Positions 22,269-30,900 are shown, numbered from the stretch's first letter. The stretch: DNA of 64,000 nt from CAVZCK01 sp963773735 (GCA_963773735.1 CAVZCK010000030.1:49574-113573), one strand, 5' to 3'. Numbers and translations: made by a program. The notes: generated by a model not told the origin, from the sequence alone.

Positions 22269-23514
22269 ATGCCCGCCATCATCAAGCCCGTCACAGCCCT
22301 GCTGATGAGCGCCGCGATCATCCCTGGCGGCGAACGGCCTCGAAGGCGTGCTGCTGCCGCTGCGTGGGTCGATCGAAGGCTTCAGCATCATCGATATCGG
22401 GCTGATCGGATCGGCCTATTTTGCCGGGCTGACGGCAGGCTGCCTGATCGGGCCGCGGGTCATCGCGCGGGTCGGCCATATCCGCGCGTTTTCCGTCTTC
22501 GCCGCCATCGCGACAATTTCGCCGCTGATCGAGGCAATGTGGCCCGCGCCGCCGCTCTGGTGGGTGTTCCGCGGCCTCACCGGCATGTGTTTTGCCGGGA
22601 TCATGAATGTCGTCGAGAGCTGGCTGACCGGCGTGGCGACCAACGCCAATCGCGGCCAGGTCATGAGCATCTACGCCATGATCAATTTCGGCTCACTGAC
22701 GGCAGGCCAGCAGCCTATCAATCTCGCCTCGCCCGCCAATTTCCGCCTGTTTTCGCTGGTCGCAATTCTCTGCTCCCTGGCGGCCGTTCCGCTCGCGCTC
22801 ACACTGTCGGCGTCACCGGCGCCGCCCATGCGGCCACGCCTGCGTCTTGCCGAGATCTATCGCGTGTCGCCCGCCGCCGTGGCGGGTTGTTTCGGCGCCG
22901 GCCTGGCGAACGGCGCTTTCTGGTCGCTCAGTCCGGTCTATGCGCGCGACGGTGGCTTACCGCCGAGCCTAATCGCAGCTTTCGTCAGTCTCGCCGTCCT
23001 GGGCGGCGCGCTGGCGCAATGGCCCGTGGGGCGGCTTTCCGACCGGGCGGACCGCCGCCGCGTCTTGGCCGCCGCCTGCATCGGCGCCGCCATCACCGGT
23101 ACGCTGCTTTTCGTCTTCTCGGGCGGCTCGCCGGCAGTCAGACTGAGCCTTGCTGCATTGTTCGGCATCTTCGCTCTGCCGGTCTATTGGATCTCCTTCG
23201 CTCACGCCAATGATCTCGCCGAGCCGGGAGAAGCGGTCAATGTCAGCGCCAATCTGCTGCTGCTGTTCAGCATCGGCGCGATTTTCGGACCGATCCTCGC
23301 CTCGGCCCTGAAGATCTATCTCGGCTATGGCAGCCTGTTCCTCTATACGGCGTCGATTCATGTGCTGATCGCCGCTGCCGTGCTTTACCGGATATCGCGG
23401 CGCGCCGCGCCGCCGCCTAAAGACCGCGTCGTCTATGAGGAGCTGCCGAAAAGCACAACGCCGGCGGTGTTCGAGCTGACGCTGCCCGAAGCGCAGGCAT
23501 GCAAAGAAAGCTGA
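22269..23514 (+). CDS. MFS transporter, 5' frameshift
   Basis: The protein of about 414 residues has twelve predicted hydrophobic segments and resembles the YcaD/UMF-type branch of the major facilitator superfamily. The N terminus MPAIIKPVTALLMSAAII is in one frame; an extra base near 22322 shifts it, and the remainder starts at ANGLEGVLLPLRGSIEGFS in the next frame. Motif A-like sequences include GPRVIARVGHIRAF (after helix 2) and GRLSDRADRRRVL (after helix 8), the canonical cytoplasmic loop. The substrate is unknown. It follows the bdhA-like gene by 83 nt in the same direction. Confidence 0.85.
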
Positions 23515-23675
23515 GAGGTGCTGCCGGGCTAACCGCCGTCGCCCTTATGTCGCGTGAAGGCTATGCCGCTGGAATCGCAAGCCTTTGCGCAGGTTTAGTG
23601 CTAGCATATCGGCCTAGCGGCCGCTTATCCCGCCGCGGGGCTTTTGACAGACATCGTTGTTACTGGGAGGACGAC

Positions 23676-23861
23676 ATGCCGTCTCGACCGAGCTTTGCCA
23701 TTTGGCTGATTTCCACATTGCTTGCCGCTGTCGTCATTCTGATGAATTACGCGGGGATCAGCGTGCCCGTCATTTCACCGATCATCGCGGGGCACAGCTT
23801 CGAAGCGCTGCTGATCGCCTACCTTCTGCTGTGGATCGGGACGGTCTTCACAACCTTGTAG
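23676..23861 (+). CDS. Small hydrophobic membrane protein
   Basis: The 61-residue protein begins MPSRPSFAIWLISTLL and has two hydrophobic segments, near 7-27 and 40-60. A GGGAGG site lies 6 nt before the ATG. I do not recognise a named family; small two-helix proteins of this size occur in Hyphomicrobiales near xerC/aroK loci, but this is only recollection. It lies tail to tail with xerC and ends 8 nt before a palindromic element. The 3' extension of xerC runs antisense through it. Confidence 0.6.
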   Translation: MPSRPSFAIWLISTLLAAVVILMNYAGISVPVISPIIAGHSFEALLIAYLLLWIGTVFTTL

Positions 23862-24896
23862 CGCGGCCGCTAGTGGAGCTTTTGATTCCGGCATTGTGCT
23901 GCAAGCGGAGGCAAATGCCGGAATTGGACCACTAGCCCGCGGGTGGGCGCGGTCATAGATGCGCAACAGCGCCTCACGGTCGACTTCCGTATAGATCTGG
24001 GTCGTCGACAGGCTGACATGGCCGAGCAATTCCTGAATTGCCCGGAGGTCGGCGCCGTTGCCGAGAAGGTGGGTCGCAAAGGAATGGCGCAGCGCATGCG
24101 GCGTCGCGGTCTCGGCGAGGCCGAGCGCATCGCGCATGCGCGCCATGAGAAGCTGGAGAATGCGCGGCGAGAGCCGCCCACCCTTGGTGCCGACGAAGAG
24201 CGGTCCTTCCGGCGCGAGATGGTAGGGGCAAAGCGCCAGATAGCGCTCGACCGCGCCCTGCACCGCCGGCAGCACCGGCACGATCCTCTCCTTGCCGCCC
24301 TTGCCCTTGACCCGCACAATGTCGCTCGGCGGTAATGGCGCGTCGCGGCGCGCGATGCCGAGCGCCTCGGAGACGCGCAAGCCGCAGCCATAAAGCAGCA
24401 GCAGCGCGGCGCTGTCGCGTGCGCCGATCCATTTCGCCTGGCCCCGCTTATAGGCATCGATACTCTCCGCCATTACGTCTTGTGCCTTCGGGATCGTCAG
24501 CGGCCTTGGCAGGGAGGGAGGGACTTTCGGCAGCGCAACCGCCAGCACGGCGCGGTTCTTGAGCAGGTGCGCGCGTTCGAGAAAGCGGAAGAAGGACCGC
24601 AGTGCCGAGACGCTGCGCGATAGGCTGCGGCTGCAGGCGCCAGCCGCCCGCCGCGCCGCCATGAAGGCGCGCAAATCCTGCGGCGTCATCCGGTTGAGAT
24701 CGCCGAGCGAGGCCGGCGCGCCGAAACGGGCGCTCAGGAAGACGAAAAGCTGGCGGACGTCGCGCTCATAGGCTTCGAGGGTGTTCTCTGAATAAGCGCG
24801 CTCATTGGCGAGGAACGCGAACCAGGCTTGGGCGGCGCTGTGGCTGTCCGGAGCGGCTGGAAAGACCTCCTCCGCGGCATGATCTTTGGTCGTCAT
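23775..24896 (-). CDS. xerC: Site-specific tyrosine recombinase XerC, 3'-extended
   Basis: XerC/XerD-type recombinases resolve chromosome dimers at dif. The N-terminal SAM-like domain contains AYSENTLEAYERDVRQL. The catalytic domain shows the first Arg in GCGLRVSEALG, the Lys hairpin GKGGKERIVPV, the HALRHSFATHLL box, LGHVSLSTTQIYTEV and the Tyr. Canonical family length ends at about residue 320 (DRAHPRA). Here the frame continues for 53 more residues because a palindromic element (23870-23936) begins exactly after that point, and the stop comes at 23775. The extension is probably not functional. XerC rather than XerD is favoured by overall resemblance only. Confidence 0.9.
   Translation of the reverse strand: MTTKDHAAEEVFPAAPDSHSAAQAWFAFLANERAYSENTLEAYERDVRQLFVFLSARFGAPASLGDLNRMTPQDLRAFMAARRAAGACSRSLSRSVSALRSFFRFLERAHLLKNRAVLAVALPKVPPSLPRPLTIPKAQDVMAESIDAYKRGQAKWIGARDSAALLLLYGCGLRVSEALGIARRDAPLPPSDIVRVKGKGGKERIVPVLPAVQGAVERYLALCPYHLAPEGPLFVGTKGGRLSPRILQLLMARMRDALGLAETATPHALRHSFATHLLGNGADLRAIQELLGHVSLSTTQIYTEVDREALLRIYDRAHPRASGPIPAFASACSTMPESKAPLAAALQGCEDRPDPQQKVGDQQRFEAVPRDDR
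23870..23936. repeat. 67-bp palindromic element at the 3' end of xerC
   Basis: The element starts with CTAGTGG and ends with CCACTAG. An inner 11-bp perfect arm pair (ATTCCGGCATT and AATGCCGGAAT) surrounds an 18-nt loop. It lies between the small membrane gene and xerC, which converge on it, so it may terminate both transcripts. Its sharp palindromic ends at the canonical xerC terminus suggest insertion of a small mobile repeat. I see no second copy in the window. Confidence 0.7.
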
Positions 24897-24934
24897 GCTG
24901 CAGCCCCAAGATGCAATATGCCTTCGGAAGGGGA

Positions 24935-25090
24935 TCCGCAGTCGTCGCCCCGAACGGCGCGAAGCGCCGAGCCGGGGTCTACTCGCCGGTCATTCCGGCA
25001 TGTAGGGGCGGAAAGGCCAATGGGTCCCGGCTCGGCCTGGCGGCCGCCCGCCCCGATCCGCGAACCGGGGTCCGGGACGACGCATTGGGT
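24935..25090. repeat. Composite GC-rich inverted-repeat region
   Basis: This stretch in the xerC-transaldolase gap contains a hairpin at about 24948-24976 (CCCCG..CGGCGC-GAA-GCGCCG..CCGGGG). A second unit contains GGTCCCGG near 25023 and GGTCCGGGAC near 25069, with inner GC arms. It resembles the CCGGGATGAC-type intergenic palindromes common in rhizobial genomes. A related unit is at 28565-28596. No coding frame is supported. Confidence 0.5.
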
Positions 25091-25147
25091 GTCGCTTGCG
25101 GGCCGGACAAAGCAAATGCGGAGATCGGCCCGGTCCATAGCGCTCCC

Positions 25148-25804
25148 TTAAAGAATGCTCTGGCCGGTCTTCGCCCAGTCGGCGAGGAACTGCTGAAGGC
25201 CCTTATCCGTCAGCGGATGATTAACGAGCTGGCGCAGCACGCCGGGCGGCATGGTGCCAATATCGGCGCCGGCGAGGGCGCAATCAGTGACATGGCGCGG
25301 ATGTCGAATCGAGGCCGCCAGGATTTCCGTCTTAAGCGCGGGATAATTGTCGTAGATCTGGCGGATGTCGCGGATCAGGGCAACGCCGTCCTCGCCGACA
25401 TCGTCCAGTCGGCCGATAAAGGGCGAAATGAACGTCGCGCCCGCTTTGGCGGCGAGCAGCGCCTGATTGGCCGAAAAGCACAGCGTGACATTGACCAGCG
25501 CGCCTTCGCCGGTCAGCGTCCGGCAGGCCTTCAGCCCGTCCCAGGTCAGCGGCACCTTGACCGCGACGTTCTTGGCGATGGAGGCAAGCCGGCGCCCCTC
25601 GGCGATCATTTTTTCGGCGTCGGTCGCCGCGACCTCGGCGCTCACCGGCCCCTTAACGACCTGGCAGATCTCGGCGATGCTGTCCAGGAAACTGCCGCCG
25701 GATTTGGCGACGAGCGACGGGTTCGTGGTGACGCCATCAACCATTCCGGTTGCCGCCAGCTCCCGGATTTCGCCAATGTCGGCGGTATCGACGAAAAACT
25801 TCAT
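25148..25804 (-). CDS. tal: Transaldolase / fructose-6-phosphate aldolase family protein
   Basis: The 218-residue protein belongs to the short TalC/FSA-type transaldolases. It has MKFFVDTADIGEIREL at the N terminus, GVTTNPSL near 24, the Schiff-base Lys83 in NVAVKVPLTWDGL, the FSANQALLAAKAGATFISPF block and a TDCALAGADIGTMP C-terminal segment. Transaldolase transfers a dihydroxyacetone unit between sugar phosphates in the non-oxidative pentose-phosphate pathway; FSA activity cannot be excluded from sequence alone. The frame is intact. Confidence 0.92.
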   Translation of the reverse strand: MKFFVDTADIGEIRELAATGMVDGVTTNPSLVAKSGGSFLDSIAEICQVVKGPVSAEVAATDAEKMIAEGRRLASIAKNVAVKVPLTWDGLKACRTLTGEGALVNVTLCFSANQALLAAKAGATFISPFIGRLDDVGEDGVALIRDIRQIYDNYPALKTEILAASIRHPRHVTDCALAGADIGTMPPGVLRQLVNHPLTDKGLQQFLADWAKTGQSIL

Positions 25805-25864
25805 ACCTCTAGCCCATCTCTCATCGGTTTCATAACGCGCCGGAGTTTACGCATCGTTAAGATT

Positions 25865-25906
25865 GCGGAACGGCCGGCACGCAACGCCCGTTGCCGGTAG
25901 TTCCGC
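25865..25906. repeat. Inverted repeat upstream of the transaldolase gene
   Basis: GCGGAAC and GTTCCGC form the outer arms and GCCGGCA and TGCCGG the inner arms of a 42-nt hairpin in the 286-base gap between the transaldolase start and the DUF2852 gene. It follows the DUF2852 gene on the minus strand, so it may end that transcript. The rest of the gap holds only promoter-like AT-rich patches. Confidence 0.5.
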
Positions 25907-26090
25907 GATCGACTGCCGCATCGGCGCACGTGTCTGTATAGGGCAGAGTTTTGCCCCTACGACAAGAATAAGCATTCAGCTTAGCGCGCAATCCGCTTTT
26001 CTGCATTCGCGCGGATGCTCGCGGATGCAAAAAAGCGCGGCGGCCGGTGAGGCTGTCGCGCTCGGATTCTCGCGAGGGGAATAAGGGTGA

Positions 26091-26540
26091 TTACTGCGGT
26101 TGCCCGTCCGGCTGCTGATCCGCCGGAGGCGTCTGCGGCCGGTTGCGGCGCTCGGCCATGAACTGGTCGAACTCGGTCTTATCCTTGGCGTGCCGGAGGC
26201 GCTGCAGATATTCCATGAATTCGCGCTGTTCGTCTTCGAGCCGGCGCAACGTATCGGCCTTGTATTCCTCGAAGGCGCTGTTGCCGCTATAGGAGGAGCG
26301 TCCGCCCCACTGACCGTCCCGGCCGTGGCGGCTCCATTTTTCCTGTCTCCACTGGCCCCAATGGCCGCGTCCACATCCCATTCTTCCACTCCAGATCATG
26401 ACGCCCAGCATTGCCAAGCCGAAGGGCCACCAAACGATGAAGCCCAGGACCATCACGGCAATCCAGGCGGGTTTTCCGAACTGATCAAGCGCTGCGGCAA
26501 AAGCCATCAGACCCTCATTAAGTCTCGCGGCGAACGCCAT
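26091..26540 (-). CDS. DUF2852 membrane protein
   Basis: This protein of about 149 residues has one or two hydrophobic segments near 20-50 (WIAVMVLGFIVWWPFGLAML), followed by a Gly/Trp/Arg-rich stretch (GCGRGHWGQWRQEKW) and a C-terminal charged helix (FEEYKADTLRRLEDEQREFM). This is the DUF2852 pattern of unknown function. The ATG at 26540, with GCGAGG in front, is preferred over one at 26573 that lies inside the operator-like palindrome. The palindrome at 26555-26579 lies immediately upstream, so the TetR regulator encoded next to it probably controls this gene. Confidence 0.8.
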   Translation of the reverse strand: MAFAARLNEGLMAFAAALDQFGKPAWIAVMVLGFIVWWPFGLAMLGVMIWSGRMGCGRGHWGQWRQEKWSRHGRDGQWGGRSSYSGNSAFEEYKADTLRRLEDEQREFMEYLQRLRHAKDKTEFDQFMAERRNRPQTPPADQQPDGQPQ

Positions 26541-26554
26541 CAGATCCTCGCTAC

Positions 26555-26579
26555 ATGTAAATGTTAGTAACATTCACAT
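26555..26579. promoter_or_regulatory. TetR-type operator upstream of the DUF2852 gene
   Basis: Half-sites ATGTAAATGTTA and TAACATTCACAT surround a central G, matching at 11 of 12 positions. It lies 15 nt before the DUF2852 start and 72 nt beyond the end of the tetR gene. A related but weaker palindrome overlaps the tetR start codon. Size and symmetry fit a TetR-family dimer site. Confidence 0.7.
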
Positions 26580-26651
26580 AGTTGGTCCAGATCGGATCCC
26601 TTGTCAAGCGGGACACCACGCATTTTTTTGTGGCGAGCGCACCGGCGGCGC

Positions 26652-27298
26652 TCATGGCTGGGCACCGTCATTGAGGCCAAGCCCCTGCAGATAGATCAGG
26701 ATCGCAGCCTCCAGAAGCTCCTCGGCGGTCATCGGTGTCTTGCGGCCGTCCTTGCGGCCGAACAGCGAGGCGATGCCATGCGAGATCGCCCAGACATGCA
26801 GCGCCATCATCAGTGCCGGCGGACGCCTGTCTTTCGGTAGGGTGGCGGACAGGGCCTCCGAGGCCCTGCGCAGAATCTCGAAGGCGCGGTCCGAGGCCTG
26901 GCGCAATTCCGGCGTGCCGTCGGCGGCGCGCCGCCCTCGAACATCGCCGCATAGAAGGCGGGCTCCTCGCGGGCGAAAGCCAGATAGGCGCGGCCGAGAT
27001 TTTCGAATGCGCGCATCGGGTCCGGCTTGCCGTCATTCCAAGCTTGGCCGAGGCGACCGGCGAATTCCTCGAAGCCGTGCCGCGCCACGTCGGCCATCAG
27101 CTCGTCGCGGTCGCGGAAATGCCGATAGGGCGCCGCCGGGCTGACACCGGCCAGGCGCGCGGCATCCGCGATAGTGAAACCCGCCGGGCCTTTCTCGGCA
27201 ATCAGATCGAGCGCGCCGCGAATGAGCGCCTCGCGCAGATTGCCATGATGATAGCCGCGGCGCCCCGGCGGGCCGCCGCGATCCTTGGACCAGTTCAT
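26652..27298 (-). CDS. TetR/AcrR-family regulator with WHG-type C-terminal domain, frameshifted
   Basis: The N-terminal helix-turn-helix (GYHHGNLREALIRGALDLI, then FTIADAARLAGVSPAAPYRHF) is typical TetR. The C-terminal ligand domain contains HVWAISHGIASLFG, the WHG signature. The two parts are in different frames; the break near 26928 lies in a GGCGGCGCGCCG run, and joining them restores GTPELRQASDRAFEIL and a protein of about 215 residues. The start codon is overlapped by a palindrome (27297-27315), which suggests autoregulation. The gene precedes the DUF2852 gene on the same strand, and both probably share the regulator. Confidence 0.85.
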
Positions 27299-27315
27299 GT
27301 GAACAATCTTTACAT
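27297..27315. promoter_or_regulatory. TetR-type operator overlapping the tetR start
   Basis: The 19-bp site ATGTGAACA-A-TCTTTACAT matches at 7 of 9 half-site positions and shares the ATGTRAA/TTYACAT-like ends with the stronger palindrome at 26555-26579. It overlaps the ATG of the tetR gene, so bound repressor could block both transcription and the start region. Confidence 0.6.
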
Positions 27316-27458
27316 GACTCTCGCGCGTGCCGCACGTTTCATCTCACCACGCCGCTGAACCGCTCTGGGCAAATTGCGCCTGCTGCTCGTCAAACCCGTA
27401 GAAACCGCTAAGATAGTCGCCGACCCCGCCAAACACCACTTTCGGGAACCAGACAATC

Positions 27459-28475
27459 ATGACCACATCGACGCTTGAAAAAGCCCCGCTCGGCCAGCGC
27501 GGACCGACCGTAACCCGGCTTTGCCTCGGCACCATGATGTTCGGCGACCAGACCGACGAAGGCGAGGCGGCGGAGATGATTGCGCGCTATTGCGAGGCAG
27601 GCGGCAACTTCCTCGACACCGCGGATCAATATGCGAATGGCGGCTCGGAGCGCATCGTCGGCCGGGCGATCGCCGGTCAGCGCGACCGCTGGATCATCGC
27701 CACCAAGGCAGGCAATCCCATGACGGGCGTTCCGGGCTCCGGCGGCTTATCGGCTCTCTGGCTGCGCCAGGCCATCGACCAGAGCCTCGACCGGCTCGGC
27801 ATCGACAAAGTCGACCTCTATTACCTGCATCTCGATGACGAGACGACGCCGCTCGAGGAGCCGATCGGCGCACTCGGCGAGATGATCGCCGCGGGCAAGA
27901 TCGGCGGCTGGGGCTTTTCCAATTTCCGCGGCTGGAAGATCGCGGAGCTGATCCGCATCGCCGACCGGCTCGGCGTGGCGCGGCCGGTCGTCGCGCAGCC
28001 CTATTATCATGCCCTCTACCGGCTGGCCGAAATCGATTTCCTGCCCGCCTGCGCGCATTTCGGTATCGGCGTTGTCCCCTATTCGCCGCTGGCGCGCGGC
28101 GTGCTGACCGGCAAATATAATGACGGCGTGCCGCCCGGCTCGCGCGCCGATCGTCAGGACATGCGCATGATGCAGACCGAGTTCCGCCCGGAGGTGCTAG
28201 ATGCCGCTCGCAAGATCGCCCAGCACTTGGCACCGTCCGGCCGGCCGATGAGCGGCTTCGCACTGTCATGGGTGCTGGCGAACAAGCTGATTTCCGGCGT
28301 CGTCATCGGGCCGAAATCCATGCGCCAGCTTGAGGATTATCTCGCGGTCGCCGGCACGCCTTACGACGAGGCGGACGAAGCCTTCATGAACGGGCTGATC
28401 CCGTCGGGCGCTTCCGCCGGCTATGCCTATGCCGATCCGCGCTATCCCTATCGCGGCCGCGTCTTTGCGGGCTAA
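27459..28475 (+). CDS. Aldo/keto reductase
   Basis: The 338-residue protein is an NADPH-dependent TIM-barrel aldo/keto reductase. It has FLDTADQYANGGSERIVGRA with the catalytic Asp and Tyr near residues 52-57, the Lys in WIIATKAGN near 82, the His in YYLHLDDETT near 125 and SNFRGWKI near 155. The C-terminal cofactor loop reads VVIGPKSMRQLEDYL. It most resembles YajO/Tas-like sugar or aldehyde reductases. It faces the ABM-otnC-otnK operon tail to tail. A role in sugar-acid metabolism is an inference from position only. Confidence 0.9.
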   Translation: MTTSTLEKAPLGQRGPTVTRLCLGTMMFGDQTDEGEAAEMIARYCEAGGNFLDTADQYANGGSERIVGRAIAGQRDRWIIATKAGNPMTGVPGSGGLSALWLRQAIDQSLDRLGIDKVDLYYLHLDDETTPLEEPIGALGEMIAAGKIGGWGFSNFRGWKIAELIRIADRLGVARPVVAQPYYHALYRLAEIDFLPACAHFGIGVVPYSPLARGVLTGKYNDGVPPGSRADRQDMRMMQTEFRPEVLDAARKIAQHLAPSGRPMSGFALSWVLANKLISGVVIGPKSMRQLEDYLAVAGTPYDEADEAFMNGLIPSGASAGYAYADPRYPYRGRVFAG

Positions 28476-28564
28476 GGGAATTGCAAGGCCGACGGCATCC
28501 GCTCTTCCGGCAATCCACGCCGATCGCCTGTCGACTGCTTGAGCGCTTCGATTTAGCGGAATGG

Positions 28565-28596
28565 ATCCCCGGATCTCGCTTTGCTCGTCCGGGGAT
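28565..28596. repeat. Palindromic intergenic unit
   Basis: Perfect arms ATCCCCGGA and TCCGGGGAT surround a 14-nt loop and are followed by GAC, the CCGGGGATGAC pattern common in rhizobial intergenic repeats. It lies between the convergent aldo/keto reductase and ABM genes and may end both transcripts. Confidence 0.6.
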
Positions 28597-28665
28597 GACG
28601 AAAGATGGGATTGTAGGGGCTGGCGTCGGACGCGACGGCGGGGGTTGGCAACGCGTCGCGCCGGC

Positions 28666-28962
28666 TCACGGCGTATCGCTGATCAGCGCCCAGCGCTCGA
28701 TCGTCTTGCTGGCGATCATATCGGCCGTCTTTACGCTGTAGCTCTGATAATGCGGCAATTCGGTATGCGCGCGTGCGGCCGCCTCGTCCTCATAGATTTC
28801 GTAAAGGAAAAGTCGCCCCTTTCGGCCCGCGTCCTTGGCAACATCGAAGCGCAGACAGGCGGCCTCCTCGCGGAGGGTGTTCTGCGCATGCGTGAGCAGC
28901 GCGTCTTCGAGGGCGTCTTCGCGCCCCGCAACAGCCTCGACGAATACAGTTATGACAAACAT
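28666..28962 (-). CDS. ABM-domain monooxygenase-like protein
   Basis: The 98-residue protein has the antibiotic-biosynthesis-monooxygenase/YgiN dimeric ferredoxin-like fold pattern. It starts FVITVFVEAVAGREDALEDAL and contains CLRFDVAKD and FLYEIYEDEAAARAHTE, with HYQSY near residue 70. Family members act on quinones or small carbonyls or simply bind them; the substrate here is unknown. It lies 9 nt after otnC and is probably its co-transcribed partner. Confidence 0.85.
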   Translation of the reverse strand: MFVITVFVEAVAGREDALEDALLTHAQNTLREEAACLRFDVAKDAGRKGRLFLYEIYEDEAAARAHTELPHYQSYSVKTADMIASKTIERWALISDTP

Positions 28963-28971
28963 TTTAGCTCC

Positions 28972-29610
28972 TCAGCTTTTCTGGAATTTTGCGATTAGTG
29001 CGGCGACCTGACCACCGGTCAAGCGGTTGGCGGACAGGCCCCGCGTCAAAAAGATGAGCTTGGCGTTCTCCTCGAATTCCTCAGCATTCATGACGGCGTC
29101 TTCAAAACTCCGGCCGGTAACCAGGAAACCGTGATTGGCCATCAGCACCGCGCGGTGGTCCCGCGCCGCTTCGCCGACGGCCTCGGCCAGTTCCTGACTG
29201 CCGGGCAGGAAATAGGGCACCATCGGCACGCGCCCGACCCTCATCACCAGATAGGGCGTGATCGGCGCCAGGGCGTCCGCCGGCTCGGTATCGGGCAGGC
29301 AGGACAGCAATGTCGCATAGGTCGAATGCAGATGGATGACAGCACACGCCTCGGGCCGAGCGGTCAGCACGCCGAGATGAAGGCCCGCTTCCTTCGATGG
29401 CGGATCGCCGCTGATATGCGCTCCGTCGAAACCGAGTTTTGAGAGGCGTTCGGGTATGAGGCGGCCAAGGCTGCTATTCGTCGGGGTGACGAGAATGCCA
29501 TCCTCAAGCCTGGCGCTCAGATTGCCCGCGCTGCCGTGAGCATAGCCGCGCTGGAACAGGCTGCGCGCGAGCGCGGCAATGGTTTCGCGGAGTTCGATTT
29601 CCTCGCTCAT
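28972..29610 (-). CDS. otnC: 3-oxo-tetronate 4-phosphate decarboxylase OtnC-like
   Basis: This is a class II aldolase/adducin-family protein of 212 residues. GYAHGSAGNLSARLEDGILVT is the substrate loop, and Zn-binding His residues are in IHLHSTYATLL and in MANHGFLV. OtnC decarboxylates 3-oxo-tetronate 4-phosphate to dihydroxyacetone phosphate in catabolism of four-carbon sugar acids (threonate, erythronate). Its start overlaps the otnK stop by 4 nt (ATGA). The pairing with an OtnK-type kinase is the main reason to choose OtnC over other class II aldolases. Confidence 0.88.
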   Translation of the reverse strand: MSEEIELRETIAALARSLFQRGYAHGSAGNLSARLEDGILVTPTNSSLGRLIPERLSKLGFDGAHISGDPPSKEAGLHLGVLTARPEACAVIHLHSTYATLLSCLPDTEPADALAPITPYLVMRVGRVPMVPYFLPGSQELAEAVGEAARDHRAVLMANHGFLVTGRSFEDAVMNAEEFEENAKLIFLTRGLSANRLTGGQVAALIAKFQKS

Positions 29611-30866
29611 CTGAGGAGATCCCAGGCGCGGAGGAACATATCGTCCTGGCCGAAATTCCCCGATTTTAGCGCCAGCGCGATCGGCGGGCCGTCCTTGACG
29701 ATGGTCCAGGGCACCCCCGGCGCGATCTCAGGGCCGATTTCGAGCGCGCGCACGCCGAGGCGGCCGACGACGGCGCCGGAGGTCTCGCCGCCGGCGACAA
29801 TCATGCGCGTCACGCCGAGAGCGACTGCGCCCACTGCAACGTCGGAGAGGAAGCTTTCGACGATCTCGCCCGCTTTCGCCGCGCCGAGCGCCTCTTGCGC
29901 GGCCACAACCTCGTCCGGCGCAGCGGTGGCATAGATGAGGGCAGGCCGGTCGCCTGACTGACTGCTGAGCCAATCGATGGCAGCCGCGGGCGCCATGCGG
30001 CCATCGGCGATCGCCAAGGGATCGACCCGCAACTTAGGCAAGCCTGCGAGGAGCGCCGTAGCTAGCTGGCGCCGCGTCGCCTCCGAGCAGCTTCCGGCGA
30101 TGACGAGGGCCTGGCCTTGTGGGGCCGTCATCTTTGACAACCCTGCATCGAGCGGCGGCTCGATGCCGAAATTCGCCGGCAGCCCCATGGCGATGCCCGA
30201 CCCGCCCGAGATCAGCGGCGCGCCCTCGAGCGCAAGGCCGAGCGCGAACAGATGCGTATCGGTCAGCGCATCGGCGATGATGAAGGGGCGACCGGCCGCG
30301 GCCTCGACTTCGATGGCTTTGCGGATCGCCGCCGCTTCCTGCTCGATCACCTCCAGCGGCAACAGTCCGACAGCGTGCTTCGATTGGCGTGCCAGTACGC
30401 GGACCAGGTTCGCATCTCGCATGGGCGTCAGCGGATGGTCGCGCATCGGGCTGTCGCTGAGAAGCTGTTGCCCGACGAAGAGATGGCCCTGATAGACGGT
30501 CCGCTTATTGGCGGGAAAGGCCGGGCAGAAGATCAACGACGTTGCACCCGTCTCTTCGAACAGCGCATCGGCGACCGGCCCGATATTGCCAGCGTCGGTG
30601 GAGTCGAAGGTCGAGCAATATTTGAAGAAGAGCTGCTGCGCCCCGGCGGCCTTCAAGGCGCGTGCGCTGGCAAGGCTCTGAGCGACGGCCTCCTCTGCCG
30701 GTATGGTGCGGCTTTTCAGCGAAACCACGACCGCATCGATGCCGCCGACATCGTCCAAGCCGTCCGGAACCCCGATCACCTGGCGGACCCGCATGCCCTC
30801 GCGCTTGAGCATCAGCGCAAGGTCGGTGGCCCCGGTCAGATCGTCAGCGATGGCGCCTATGAGCAT
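29607..30866 (-). CDS. otnK: 3-oxo-tetronate kinase OtnK-like (DUF1537)
   Basis: The protein of about 419 residues belongs to the four-carbon acid sugar kinase family (DUF1537). The N-terminal domain opens with IGAIADDLTGATDLALML, and FKYCSTFDSTDAGNIGPV and ICPAFPANKRTVYQGHLFV follow. The C-terminal nucleotide-binding domain ends with RMIVAGGETSGAVV. OtnK phosphorylates 3-oxo-tetronate for OtnC. The ATG at 30866 has GGAGG just upstream and is preferred to the longer start at 30911. Genes for the upstream dehydrogenase and for isomerase OtnI are not seen here. Confidence 0.9.
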   Translation of the reverse strand: MLIGAIADDLTGATDLALMLKREGMRVRQVIGVPDGLDDVGGIDAVVVSLKSRTIPAEEAVAQSLASARALKAAGAQQLFFKYCSTFDSTDAGNIGPVADALFEETGATSLIFCPAFPANKRTVYQGHLFVGQQLLSDSPMRDHPLTPMRDANLVRVLARQSKHAVGLLPLEVIEQEAAAIRKAIEVEAAAGRPFIIADALTDTHLFALGLALEGAPLISGGSGIAMGLPANFGIEPPLDAGLSKMTAPQGQALVIAGSCSEATRRQLATALLAGLPKLRVDPLAIADGRMAPAAAIDWLSSQSGDRPALIYATAAPDEVVAAQEALGAAKAGEIVESFLSDVAVGAVALGVTRMIVAGGETSGAVVGRLGVRALEIGPEIAPGVPWTIVKDGPPIALALKSGNFGQDDMFLRAWDLLR

Positions 30867-30900
30867 CGTTCCTCCAAGAACAGACTTTTGAGCCATCATA

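Noticed and set aside
24897..25147. A CRISPR array or attachment site next to xerC
   Set aside because: The repeats are palindromic intergenic units, with no regular spacing and no tRNA or dif-like site recognised.
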